Source: Candidatus Gallacutalibacter pullicola
Lineage (GTDB): Bacteria > Bacillota > Clostridia > Oscillospirales > Acutalibacteraceae
Direction of reading: 5' to 3'
DNA length: 37,153 nt
Assembly (NCBI GenBank): GCA_018712265.1
Contig: DVHF01000030.1
Span: forward strand, 1-37,153
The translations under genes and the position numbers were made by a program. Positions 23,120-31,278 of the stretch are shown here, in pieces. The notes beneath the pieces were generated by a model, which saw nothing but the letters and a program-made list of their open reading frames with translations, ran no database searches and was not told the origin of the DNA. Each line of letters opens with the position of its first letter. The stretch's first letter is position 1.

Positions 23120-23548
23120 TTACGTCTGAAACAGGGAAACAAAAAGATTTGCCGCCCAATCTGCCGCCATAACCACCACGCAGACCAACAGGAAAAACAG
23201 AATTGCCGAAAAAACCCGCCAGAACCGGCGTTTTCCCTCCGGCATCGGTTCAAATTCCTCCCCGGCCTGTTTCTGCGGCAGGAATTCCCGCAATACGGTG
23301 CGGCAGCGATCCAGCTGTCCGAACGGTACGAAAACCCGGAACTCCTCCGCAGACGGATCCACGGCGCGGATCCGGCAGGGGATCGCAGCTTTCGCAAGCA
23401 TTTCGCTTACCGGCGGCTTCTTTTCCTGCGGGATCGTCAGCAGATAAATGAAATCTGTTTCCTGTGGGATCCTCAAAGGACCGGAGCAGATCGGGCAGAC
23501 GTCCTGCTTATCTTCAAAGAGCATTTTGCAGTCCGGACAGTACAGCAT
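23120..23548 (-). CDS. Zinc-ribbon, DUF2007-like membrane-anchored protein
   Basis: A 142-residue protein with an N-terminal zinc ribbon (YCPDC at residues 3-7 and CPIC at about 18-21). A central segment (EMLAKAAIPCRIRA, then FRVFVPFGQLDRCRTVLREF) resembles the DUF2007 putative signal-transducing domain. One C-terminal membrane helix is present (FSAILFFLLVCVVVMAADWA). The ribosome site is GGAAG ahead of the ATG. It ends 44 bases before metY on the same strand, so the two are probably one unit. Its function is unknown; the layout suggests a small membrane-tethered adaptor. Confidence 0.7.
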   Translation of the reverse strand: MLYCPDCKMLFEDKQDVCPICSGPLRIPQETDFIYLLTIPQEKKPPVSEMLAKAAIPCRIRAVDPSAEEFRVFVPFGQLDRCRTVLREFLPQKQAGEEFEPMPEGKRRFWRVFSAILFFLLVCVVVMAADWAANLFVSLFQT

Positions 23549-23581
23549 CGTTTCACTTCCATTCTTTTCTGGTTAGTATCA

Positions 23582-23620
23582 TATCACAAACGCGGCCCAA
23601 AATCCAGAAATTTATTTCTG
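23582..23620 (-). promoter_or_regulatory. Possible promoter and operator ahead of the zinc-ribbon/metY unit
   Basis: A TATGAT -10-like box (23587-23582) sits 34 bases before the start codon. A perfect inverted repeat CAGAAAT-TT-ATTTCTG (23605-23620) covers the expected -35 region. The -35 itself is not recognisable, which would fit an activator- or repressor-controlled promoter. Confidence 0.35.
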
Positions 23621-23776
23621 AAATCGAATTTCGCGCAAAATATTTTCTGAATTTTTATCCAGAACAGGAAACCGGCAATCGGAAATTTCCAAATTCTGAC
23701 CACTAGGGTACGTCTGAAAAGTCAGAAGTGTTGAGAAATTCACTGAAAAATGATGGATACAAGGTGTGAATCCGCC

Positions 23777-23940
23777 GCAATACTTTCATATTGCAAGGGT
23801 GACGGGCGCGGTATACGCCGCTTTATATCAAGATCCCCCCACAGTGTGGGGGGATCTTCCCGTATCCGCCGCGGACAGGGCGGATAAATTCTATCAGTCA
23901 AAATGTACAGGGCGCTTTGTGCGGGCCCGGCCCGCCCTGC
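23777..23940. other. Run of hairpins between the zinc-ribbon gene and spoVFB
   Basis: The gene-free stretch 23549-23959 contains at least four separate stems in 165 bases: GCAATA/TATTGC (23777-23794), AAGATCCCCCCAC/GTGGGGGGATCTT (about 23830-23858), TATCCGCC/GGCGGATA (about 23862-23886), and CAGGGCG/CGCCCTG (about 23906-23940) around a GC-rich GCGGGCCCGGCCCGC palindrome. None is followed by a convincing T-run on either strand. It is a structured 3' region of spoVFB or an unannotated RNA; no coding frame is supported. Confidence 0.45.
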
Positions 23941-23959
23941 GGAATACTTCTGCTTTTCT

Positions 23960-24532
23960 TCACAGCAATACCGGTTCCAGCTGCCTGCCCTCCAGCGCGG
24001 CAAGACAGGTCGGGAGAAGCTGCGAAAAGTCACACACCAGCGAGGACGGCTTCTTCTCCGGATCATCCTGACGCATCGGCACAAAAAAGATATGCTTCGT
24101 ATTCAGCAGCCTGCCGATATTCTGCGCCGACGCCGCCAGCGCATCGTTTGTCGCCACGGCAAGCACCACCGGCGTCCCGACCCGCAAACTCGATTTGACC
24201 GCCATCGTCACCGGCGTATCCGTGATCCCGCACGCCAGCTTTGCCAGCGTGTTCCCGGTGCACGGGGCGACTATCATCAGATCCACCAGCTTTTTAGGAC
24301 CGATCGGTTCCGTATCCACGATGCTTTTCAGGACTTTTCTGCCGCAGATGTCCTCCACCTCCCAGATGAAGTCCCCCGCCTTTCCAAATCTGGTATCCGT
24401 TGTGTAGGCGTTGTAGGACATCACCGGCAGGATACGGTATCCCGCTTCCGCGATCTCCCGCATCTGTTCAATCGCCTTGGCAAAGGTACAGAAGGAACCG
24501 CACATTGCAAACCCAAACGTCTTTTTCTCCAT
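23960..24532 (-). CDS. spoVFB: Dipicolinate synthase subunit B
   Basis: A 190-residue flavoprotein-like subunit of the enzyme that makes dipicolinic acid for the spore core in the mother cell. The N-terminal GFAMCGSFCTFAKAI and the middle DLMIVAPCTGNTLAKLACGITDTPV segments are the typical flavoprotein-fold motifs of the family, and VLAVATNDALAASAQNI also fits. The ATG at 24532 is preferred because the GGAGGAGGAG site at the end of spoVFA is about 9 bases away. A GTG at 24541 would overlap that site. It follows spoVFA directly, with translation probably coupled. Confidence 0.93.
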   Translation of the reverse strand: MEKKTFGFAMCGSFCTFAKAIEQMREIAEAGYRILPVMSYNAYTTDTRFGKAGDFIWEVEDICGRKVLKSIVDTEPIGPKKLVDLMIVAPCTGNTLAKLACGITDTPVTMAVKSSLRVGTPVVLAVATNDALAASAQNIGRLLNTKHIFFVPMRQDDPEKKPSSLVCDFSQLLPTCLAALEGRQLEPVLL

Positions 24533-24537
24533 GCCGC

Positions 24538-25395
24538 TCACTCCTCCTCCATCATATTGTAAACCGTCTCCTTGATGATCTCGCCCGCCGCTTTCGGCGC
24601 GACCCGTCCCGGCAGGGACAGCGCCCGGATCATCCGGATCCCCAGCTTCTCCGCCGCCTTCGTATCCACGCCGCCGGGAAGCGACGCCAGATCAATCAGG
24701 ATCGTTTCCGAGGGCATCCATTCCAATACGCGCTCCGGAAATACAAGGGCGGGGATCGTGTTGAACACCAAATCGTACCTGCCGCGGATCTCCTCTGTGT
24801 GGATCGCCCTGTATCCATACAGCTCAATCCATGCCAGATCTGCGGCCCTGCGCGCGCTGACCGTTACATCGGCGCCCAGCCCGCGGAGCATCCAGCTCAG
24901 CGCCTTGCCTATCCTGCCGAACCCTGCCACCAGGCATGAGCTGCCGTGGAGCGTCCCCGCATACACCTGCATCGCCGTCTGGATCGCGCCCTCCGCCGTG
25001 GAGATCGCGTTGCGCACCGCGAATTCCTCCCGTTCCGAATAGTCGCGCGCTTCGATCGCGTTCCAGATCGCGCTCGTCGCATAGACGGGCCGGAGCTTGC
25101 CTCCAAACACGGTCTTATTGCGCAGCTTTTCAGCAAAGCTGTCGTCCAGTGGGATTTTTTCGCCGCTGTACGGCGCGTTCAGGAATCCTTTGGACGCCAT
25201 CACCGGAAGCGGCAGAAGGATCGTGCCGCACGGATCGAATCCCTCCTTCCAGTCCGCCGGGACCGCTCCGTGAATCTCCCCGGCCAGATCAAACCCATAT
25301 ACATACACCCGATATCCATCCCCGGCCAGTGATTCCGCCAGGGCAATCTGGCGTTTGTCACCGCCTACAATCCCAAAGCTGTCTTTCTCACTCAT
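24538..25395 (-). CDS. spoVFA: Dipicolinate synthase subunit A
   Basis: A 285-residue NAD(P)-binding subunit that, with SpoVFB, oxidises the DapA product to dipicolinic acid. The N-terminal FGIVGGDKRQIALAESL and the dinucleotide-binding CLVAGFGRIGKALSWML (about residues 154-170) are diagnostic. The length is close to the B. subtilis protein. GGAGG lies 9 bases upstream of the ATG. Its presence shows that the organism very likely makes endospores. A sigma-K-type promoter and a perfect inverted repeat lie upstream. The precursor enzyme gene dapA is in the same window. Confidence 0.94.
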   Translation of the reverse strand: MSEKDSFGIVGGDKRQIALAESLAGDGYRVYVYGFDLAGEIHGAVPADWKEGFDPCGTILLPLPVMASKGFLNAPYSGEKIPLDDSFAEKLRNKTVFGGKLRPVYATSAIWNAIEARDYSEREEFAVRNAISTAEGAIQTAMQVYAGTLHGSSCLVAGFGRIGKALSWMLRGLGADVTVSARRAADLAWIELYGYRAIHTEEIRGRYDLVFNTIPALVFPERVLEWMPSETILIDLASLPGGVDTKAAEKLGIRMIRALSLPGRVAPKAAGEIIKETVYNMMEEE

Positions 25396-25420
25396 AAAGC
25401 GGATCCTCCATCCAAAAGAA

Positions 25421-25440
25421 AAATACCCAAATGGGTATTT
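25421..25440. other. Perfect inverted repeat in the spoVFA leader
   Basis: AAATACCC-AAAT-GGGTATTT is an 8-4-8 inverted repeat 12 bases upstream of the spoVFA ribosome site, between promoter and gene. It could be an operator or an mRNA hairpin. Its TACCC/GGGTA arms superficially resemble CsoR-type sites, but nothing else supports that. Confidence 0.45.
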
Positions 25441-25456
25441 GCTTCGTTTTTAGTAT

Positions 25457-25485
25457 TATAGTATGGGGGAAGTCTCCGGTGTGTG
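25457..25485 (-). promoter_or_regulatory. Sigma-K-type promoter of spoVFA-spoVFB
   Basis: On the minus strand CACA (25485-25482) and CATACTATA (25465-25457) are separated by 16 bases. This fits the mother-cell sigma-K consensus mACm-16-CATAnnnTA at every defined position. SpoVF operons are known sigma-K targets in Bacillus. Confidence 0.6.
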
Positions 25486-25540
25486 CGGGAAATCCCACCG
25501 GCCCCTCTGCGGTTTTTTTCAGAAAAAAACAGAAAAGGTG

Positions 25541-25569
25541 TTTATTTTGCCGCCGGAAAGCAATATAAT
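25541..25569 (+). promoter_or_regulatory. Possible sigma-A promoter of murC
   Basis: A perfect TATAAT (25564-25569) with a weak TTTATT (25541-25546) 17 bases upstream. The GAGGG-type ribosome site follows at about 25599-25603. Confidence 0.45.
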
Positions 25570-25609
25570 AAATAACAGAATATTTTACTTAGATTGTTGA
25601 GGGAAAGAC

Positions 25610-27001
25610 ATGGTGACAAACGATATTCTTGGAAAAGTAAAGAAAATCCATTTTGTGGGGATCGGCGGATCCGGGATGTGCCCGCTCGCTGAAATCCTGT
25701 ACCATAAGGGCTATCAGATTACCGGATCCGATGTGAGTGAATCGGACACGCTCGAGCGCGTGCGGTCCTACGGGATTCCTGTCACGATGGGGCACCGCGC
25801 GGAAAATGTGAAGGGTGCGGAGCTGGTGGTATACACCGCCGCCGTCAAGCAGGACAACCCCGAGCTTGCCGCCGCCAGAGAAAAGGGGATCCCCACGGCA
25901 GAGCGATCCGTCCTGCTCGGCATGGTGACGCGCCGGTACAACGATTCTGTAGCCGTATCCGGGACGCACGGCAAAACCACCACCACCGCCATGATTACGC
26001 AGATCTGCCTGGAGGCCGGATTAGATCCCTCCGCTGTGATCGGCGGCAAGCTTCCTCTGATCGGCGGCAACGGCCGTGCCGGGAAATCCGAGCTGATGGT
26101 CTGCGAGGCGTGCGAATATGTGGACACCTTCCTTCAGCTGACGCCCGCCGTCTCCATCATCCTGAATATTGACGCGGATCATCTGGACTATTTTAAGACG
26201 CTGGACAACATCATCAAGTCGTTCCGCCAATTTGCCCGCCAGACTACAAGGGCGCTGATTGTCAACGGCGACGACGAAAATACCAGAAAGGCCGTACAGG
26301 GGCTTGATCACGCAGAAATCCTGACGTTTGGCCTTTCTCCGGAAAACGACTACTACGCGGCGCAGATCCACGACGGCGCACGCGTCTGCGAAAGCTTTGC
26401 CCTGATGAAGCGCGGCCAAAAACTCGCGGAGGTTTCCCTGTCCGTGCCGGGAAAGCACAACATCCTCAACGCGCTGGCCGCTGCGGCTGCCGCCGATTAT
26501 CTGGGCGTCCCGGCCGAGCAGATCGCGCACGGCCTGCACAGCTTCACCGGGGTGCACCGCCGGTTTGAAATCCTTGGGAATTTCGGCGGGATCACGGTCG
26601 CCGACGATTTCGCCCATCATCCCACCGAGCTCACCGCCACGCTGACCGCTGCGATGAACATGGGCTTCCGGAAGGTCTGGGCGATCTTCCAGCCGCATAC
26701 GTACTCGCGCACCTATCTGCTGCTCGACGATTTCGCACGGGCGCTGGCAATCCCGGATCACGTGATCCTGTCGGAGATCCTCCCTGTGCGCGAGACGAAT
26801 ACCTACAACATCTACGCCAAGGATCTTGCTGATAAAATTCCCGGCTGCGTCTGGTTCAAGACATTTGAGGAGATCGCGGACTACGCCATTGCGCAGGCAC
26901 AGCCCGGCGATCTGCTGCTCACGCTCGGCGGCGGAAACGTCTACCAGTGCGCCAATCTGATTGTAGAAAAATACCGCGCCATGGAGCAGGCCGGAAAATA
27001 A
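25610..27001 (+). CDS. murC: UDP-N-acetylmuramate--L-alanine ligase
   Basis: A 463-residue cytoplasmic Mur ligase adding L-alanine to UDP-MurNAc in peptidoglycan synthesis. The N-terminal UDP-binding motif is HFVGIGGSGMCPLAEIL (about residues 14-30). The ATP-binding P-loop is SGTHGKTTTTAM (about 117-128). NIDADHLDYF and the Mur-ligase C-terminal GVHRRFE and DDFAHHPTE motifs follow. The length is normal. GAGGGAAA precedes the ATG. It is transcribed alone, divergent from spoVFA and convergent with mreB. Confidence 0.97.
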   Translation: MVTNDILGKVKKIHFVGIGGSGMCPLAEILYHKGYQITGSDVSESDTLERVRSYGIPVTMGHRAENVKGAELVVYTAAVKQDNPELAAAREKGIPTAERSVLLGMVTRRYNDSVAVSGTHGKTTTTAMITQICLEAGLDPSAVIGGKLPLIGGNGRAGKSELMVCEACEYVDTFLQLTPAVSIILNIDADHLDYFKTLDNIIKSFRQFARQTTRALIVNGDDENTRKAVQGLDHAEILTFGLSPENDYYAAQIHDGARVCESFALMKRGQKLAEVSLSVPGKHNILNALAAAAAADYLGVPAEQIAHGLHSFTGVHRRFEILGNFGGITVADDFAHHPTELTATLTAAMNMGFRKVWAIFQPHTYSRTYLLLDDFARALAIPDHVILSEILPVRETNTYNIYAKDLADKIPGCVWFKTFEEIADYAIAQAQPGDLLLTLGGGNVYQCANLIVEKYRAMEQAGK

Positions 27002-27019
27002 AAACATTTTTAACAGACT

Positions 27020-27053
27020 GAGGGCCGTTCACCCGGTGGGATGAACGGCCCTC
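27020..27053. terminator. Hairpin between murC and mreB
   Basis: A 12-bp perfect stem GAGGGCCGTTCA/TGAACGGCCCTC with a 10-base loop lies 19 bases after the murC stop and is followed by GTTCTATT on the plus strand. It sits between convergent genes, so it may serve both, although neither side has a long T-run. A second GCCT-CCC/GGG-AGGC hairpin lies near 27071-27091. Confidence 0.65.
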
Positions 27054-27116
27054 GTTCTATTGAAAGGTTCAGCCTGCCCTTTTGGGTGAGGCGGAAAGCC
27101 TTCGTTTTGCTCTTTC

Positions 27117-28142
27117 TTAATAAGCGGCGCTCAGGGGGTTGAGCACGCCGTAATTTTTGTTTTCCATGTCGTCAATATACTGAATCGCCTTGCCGGCTCC
27201 CAGAACGACGCAGTTCTGCGGTTCCTCCGGGATGGTGACCTTCATCTTCGTCTTTTTGGCGATCAGCGCGCCAAGTCCATACAGGGAAGAAGTTCCGCCC
27301 GTCATGATGATGCCGTCGGAAAAGATATCGCTCACCAGTTCAGGCGGCGTTTTTTCCAGCACCTCCTGCGCTACACGGACGATCTCCATCGCAGGCTCTA
27401 TCAGAGCCTCAAGCACCTCGTCACAGGAGAGATCCACGGCCTGCGGAAGCCCTGTCAGCGCGTTGCGTCCCTTTACCCGGTGCGTCAGGATTTCCCGGCG
27501 CGGATACACGCAGCCGATCGCAAGCTTCGTCTCCTCCGCCATCTTTGTGCCGATCATCAAGTTGTATTTCCGGCGGACATATTTCACGATTGCGTCGTCC
27601 ATCGCGCTGCCCGCCACCTTGATGCTTCTGGAAATCGCGATACCGCTCAGCGAAATCACCGCAATATCCGTTGTGCCGCTTCCCACGTCGATCACCAGAC
27701 AGCCGTGCGGCGTGGAGATATCCAGTCCAGCGCCCATAGCGGCCGCGATCGGTTCCTCAATCAGGCAGATTTTCCGCACGCCGGAGGAACTGATGGAATC
27801 CACCACCGCGCGCTTTTCCACCTCCGTGATGGAGCACGGCACGCTCACCACCACGCGCGGCATGAACACCTTGCTGCCGCTGATCTTCTTCAGATAGCTG
27901 CTGATCAGGTACTGCGCCATATCAAAATTGGAGATTACCCCGTTCACCAGAGGCTGGATCACCGAGATGCGGTCGGAGGTTCTCCCCAGCATGGCATAGG
28001 CCTCATTGCCTACGGCAAGAACCTTATCAGCCTGTTCATCATAGGCCAGCATTGCCGGCTCGTTCAAAACGATCCCTTTTCCGTCCAGATAAATTTTTAC
28101 GCTGGCTGTGCCGAGATCGATAGCAATATCTGTACCAAGCAA
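27117..28142 (-). CDS. mreB: MreB/Mbl-type actin-like cell-shape protein
   Basis: A 341-residue bacterial actin that organises elongation-mode wall synthesis. The phosphate-binding loops are DIAIDLGTASVKIYL near the start and VIDVGSGTTDIAVISL (about residues 149-164). SIKVAGSAMDDAIV, GGTSSLYGLGALI and VVLGAGKAIQYI complete the actin fold. The start appears to be TTG at 28142, with AAGGTGG 8 bases upstream; no ATG lies in a better position. It resembles the MreB/Mbl paralogues that occur singly, outside an mreBCD operon, as here. The family is sure; the exact paralogue is not. Confidence 0.93.
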   Translation of the reverse strand: MLGTDIAIDLGTASVKIYLDGKGIVLNEPAMLAYDEQADKVLAVGNEAYAMLGRTSDRISVIQPLVNGVISNFDMAQYLISSYLKKISGSKVFMPRVVVSVPCSITEVEKRAVVDSISSSGVRKICLIEEPIAAAMGAGLDISTPHGCLVIDVGSGTTDIAVISLSGIAISRSIKVAGSAMDDAIVKYVRRKYNLMIGTKMAEETKLAIGCVYPRREILTHRVKGRNALTGLPQAVDLSCDEVLEALIEPAMEIVRVAQEVLEKTPPELVSDIFSDGIIMTGGTSSLYGLGALIAKKTKMKVTIPEEPQNCVVLGAGKAIQYIDDMENKNYGVLNPLSAAY

Positions 28143-28319
28143 AGATTATCCCACCTTAACTACTCTTATTGGGCCATATCCGAAAATAGAGAGAATACCG
28201 AATTTTTACGGCTGCAAGAAAACCAAAAGGCCCGCTGTCCTCACAACAAGCGCCCAGGACGCTTGTTCCCATTATACGCGAAAAAACGATCCGTTTCAAC
28301 AGCAGCTCTCCCCAAAGCG
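28143..28319. other. Gap between comF and mreB with a hairpin
   Basis: AACAAGCG and CGCTTGTT pair at about 28245-28270 (loop around CCCAGGA). No T-run follows and no clear promoter for mreB could be picked. The remaining bases show nothing recognisable. Confidence 0.35.
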
Positions 28320-29009
28320 TCAATTTTCGCTTTCTTTTTCCCTGATGACCGCTGTCGCCGCCGCGCAGATTACTTCCCGTGCGCCCGCTTCCAGCAGCAC
28401 ATGGGCACATTCCCCGCAGGTAGATCCCGTCGTTATCACGTCGTCCACCAGCAGGATCCGTTTCCCCACTGCCCTGCCGGGACGCCGGACGCGGTAAACG
28501 CCCTTTACATTTTGAACCCGTTCCTCCCGATCGAGATCGTGCTGGATCCGGTTTTCGCGGAATTTCTCCAAAAGCCCCTCATAAGGAAGCCCATATTCCC
28601 GGCCCACGCTTTTCGCCAGAAGCTCCGCCTGATTGTAGCCGCGCTCCCGCTCCTTTTTGCGGGACATCGGAACGCATGTGATCACATCAACGCTCCCGGG
28701 CGGCAGGGCATGGCGGAGCGTCAGCGCCATCCGGTTCCCGAAAAAATCCGCAGCCGCCGTTTTCCTGTGAAATTTCAGCGCATGGATCGCGTCGCGCGGC
28801 TTCCCCTCATACCGGTACGGCACAATACATAAAATAGGGTTTCCTCCTGCCTCTCTATTTAACCATTTTCGGAACAGTCTCGGTTGAATCTGCGGATCAT
28901 TTTCACATTCCCGGCAGAGTATCCCATCATAGGAGAGCAAAGCGCCGCAGAAAATGCACCGGCGCGGGAAAAACAAATCGGTCAGCGCCTGTAAAAACGG
29001 ATGTCTCAT
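28320..29009 (-). CDS. comF: ComF-family phosphoribosyltransferase-like protein
   Basis: A 229-residue protein of the ComF family, which in Bacillus helps move single-stranded DNA during transformation and in other bacteria is linked to DNA repair. It has an N-terminal zinc site (CIFC, then CREC, about residues 18-39), the RERGYNQAELLAKSV segment, and the PRPP-binding motif ILLVDDVITTGSTC (about 185-198). The length is typical. Its start overlaps the recD2 stop by 4 bases (29006-29009), so both are probably translated together. A helicase next to ComF fits a shared DNA-processing role. Confidence 0.93.
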   Translation of the reverse strand: MRHPFLQALTDLFFPRRCIFCGALLSYDGILCRECENDPQIQPRLFRKWLNREAGGNPILCIVPYRYEGKPRDAIHALKFHRKTAAADFFGNRMALTLRHALPPGSVDVITCVPMSRKKERERGYNQAELLAKSVGREYGLPYEGLLEKFRENRIQHDLDREERVQNVKGVYRVRRPGRAVGKRILLVDDVITTGSTCGECAHVLLEAGAREVICAAATAVIREKESEN

Positions 29010-31216
29010 TCAGCGTCCCCGCCCGTCAGGAAATAGTACAGCCCCGAATACCGGCGCGTCTTGCGGTCATTCTCCACCATACCGCGCACGACTTCCTCCC
29101 GGCCCACCAGCACCAGCAGCGATTTTGCGCGCGTGATGGCGGTATACAGGAGATTCCGGTAGTACAGCTGGCGCGGCCCGGGGTACATGGGGATCACAAC
29201 GGCCAGGAACTCGTTACCCTGGCTCTTGTGCACCGTCATCGCATAGGCGAGCTCCAGCTCCTCCGCGCTCTCCCGGCCGTAAACTACCAGCTTATCGTCG
29301 ATCTGGACGGTGAGTGCCCCGGCGCGCTTGTCCACCTCCACAAGGATCCCGACGTCACCGTTGAACACGCCCTCGCCCGTGGTGCCGTCCAGACGGGTCC
29401 ACGGAAGATTGTAATTGTTTTTCGTCTGCATCACCTTGTCCCCCTCGCGGAACAGGGAGGCGCCGATCGTGATCTCCTGCTTGGCTGCACTTGGCGGGTT
29501 GACCGCGTCCTGCAGTCTCTTATTGAGCTCCATGGTGCCCAGATCCCCCTTCCGTCCCGGGGACAGCACCTGGATATCCGTCAGCGGAGAATACCCGTAG
29601 CTGGCCGGGAGGCGGTTCGCATACAGATCGACCACCGTGGATCCGATTCTGGCGGGATCGCGGCAGGGCAGGAAAAAGAAGTCGCTGCTGCGCACGTGCA
29701 GCTCCGGCTGGATCCCCGCGACGATCCGGTGCGCGTTCGTGACGATCAGGCTTTTCATGGACTGGCGGAAAATCTCCTTGAGCTGCACCACAGGGAGCAG
29801 CCCCGAGGCGATCAGATCGCCGAGCACGTTCCCCGGCCCGACCGACGGCAGCTGATCGCAGTCTCCCACTAAAATCAGCCGACAGCCCAGCGGCATGGCC
29901 CGCAGCAGCCCGGAAAAGAGCAGCGCGTCCACCATGGAGAGCTCGTCCACCACCAAAGCGTCGCAGGCAAGGAGATCCCTCTCGTTTTTCGCAAAGACCG
30001 GGCGGTTCCGGTCGTCCCATTCCACATGGAGCAGGCGGTGGATCGTCTTGGCCTCCCTGCCGGTGAGCTCCGACATCCGCTTGGCGGCGCGTCCCGTCGG
30101 GGCCGCCAGGAACACCTTTCCCCCCTGCGCCTCCAAAATGGAAATGATCGCGTTGAGGGTTGTCGTTTTGCCCGTTCCGGGACCGCCCGTGAGGACCAGC
30201 GCGCCCTTCGACAGCGCCTGCGAGATCGCCAGCTTCTGGCCCTCGGCGTACTGGATCCCTTCCTCTTCCTCGATGGTAGCGATATACTGCTCGATGCCCA
30301 CAATGGGCGGCGCGGGGTACTGGAGCATCATCAGGATGCGCCCCGCCGCGTAAACCTCCGCCTGGTACAGCTGCGGCAGGAAGATAAATTCCTTGCCGTC
30401 AAAAGAGCCGGAAATCACGTCCTGGCGGCTTTTCAGCGTCAGGAGACAGTCTTTTGCAAGCTCCTGCGAAACCTCCAGCAGCCTGCACGAAGCCGCCAGC
30501 AGCTTGTCCTCCGGGATGCAGGTGTGGCCGTTGCTCAAATTGTGCCGCAGCACATACAGGATGCCCGCCTGGATCCTGTTTTCATCATCGCGGGGACGGT
30601 CCAGCGACTGCGCAATCTGATCCGCGCGCGCAAAATCGATCGCAATTTCCTCCATGCACAGGCAGTACGGATCGCGCTGGATCTGCTCCGAAGCCTGCGC
30701 CCCGTACAGCTTCCAGACGCGCAGCGCCTCCTCCGGCGTGATCCCGAACCGTCCCAGATAAAGGATCACCTCACGGATCCCGTACGTCTGGCGGAGCTCG
30801 TCCGCAATTTCAAGCGCCTTTTTGCGGCTGATCCCCTTGATGGAGGTGAGCCGCTCCGGCTCCTTTTCGAGGATTTCCAGTGTGTTTTCTCCGAAAGCGT
30901 CCACGATTTTCCGTGCGGTGGCCGCGCCGATCCCCTTGATTGCGCCGGAGGAGAGATATTTCAGGATGGCTTCGGCTGTCTGCGGCTTAAATCGCTCAAA
31001 TGCCTGCACCTTGAACTGCCTGCCAAAGGTGGGATGTGTGATCCAGGTGCCGATCACGCGCAGATCCTCCCCCACGCCGACAAACGGCAGGATCCCCACC
31101 ACTGTGACGAGCTCCTGACCGTTGTTCAGTTCCAGAATGGTATAATTGTTTTTTTCGTTCCGGAACACGATCTGTTCGACCGGGCCGGACATTTCAAAAA
31201 GCTGCTCTTCCTGCAC
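29006..31216 (-). CDS. recD2: RecD2-type ATP-dependent 5'-3' DNA helicase
   Basis: A 736-residue superfamily 1B helicase of the RecD2 branch, found without RecBC partners. An N-terminal OB-like domain (VEQIVFRNEKNNYTILEL) and helix-hairpin-helix region (IKGIGAATARKIVDAFG, about residues 93-109) come first. The helicase core has Walker A TGGPGTGKTTT (about 348-358), Walker B-like DELSMVDA, GDCDQLPSVGPG and the C-terminal AMTVHKSQGNEF (about 660-671). The start is GTG at 31216 with a weak GGGGG site; an ATG 8 codons in (31192) with AGGAAGAG upstream is also possible. A 10-bp GC-rich hairpin lies just before the gene. Confidence 0.94.
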   Translation of the reverse strand: MQEEQLFEMSGPVEQIVFRNEKNNYTILELNNGQELVTVVGILPFVGVGEDLRVIGTWITHPTFGRQFKVQAFERFKPQTAEAILKYLSSGAIKGIGAATARKIVDAFGENTLEILEKEPERLTSIKGISRKKALEIADELRQTYGIREVILYLGRFGITPEEALRVWKLYGAQASEQIQRDPYCLCMEEIAIDFARADQIAQSLDRPRDDENRIQAGILYVLRHNLSNGHTCIPEDKLLAASCRLLEVSQELAKDCLLTLKSRQDVISGSFDGKEFIFLPQLYQAEVYAAGRILMMLQYPAPPIVGIEQYIATIEEEEGIQYAEGQKLAISQALSKGALVLTGGPGTGKTTTLNAIISILEAQGGKVFLAAPTGRAAKRMSELTGREAKTIHRLLHVEWDDRNRPVFAKNERDLLACDALVVDELSMVDALLFSGLLRAMPLGCRLILVGDCDQLPSVGPGNVLGDLIASGLLPVVQLKEIFRQSMKSLIVTNAHRIVAGIQPELHVRSSDFFFLPCRDPARIGSTVVDLYANRLPASYGYSPLTDIQVLSPGRKGDLGTMELNKRLQDAVNPPSAAKQEITIGASLFREGDKVMQTKNNYNLPWTRLDGTTGEGVFNGDVGILVEVDKRAGALTVQIDDKLVVYGRESAEELELAYAMTVHKSQGNEFLAVVIPMYPGPRQLYYRNLLYTAITRAKSLLVLVGREEVVRGMVENDRKTRRYSGLYYFLTGGDAE

Positions 31217-31278
31217 GGAAACGCCCCCATCCCGCCGGCCCGGAAGCCCCCGGACCGGCTCTTTCTTGTTCTAGTATA

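Noticed and set aside
21654-23129. 491-codon plus-strand frame opposite metY
   Set aside because: It is a mirror of a strong PLP-enzyme gene; the predicted protein has no domain and is very rich in Arg and His.
25421-25440. CsoR-type copper operator
   Set aside because: Only the TACCC/GGGTA arms match, no metal-related gene is nearby, and the site sits in the spoVFA leader. It is kept only as an unexplained inverted repeat.
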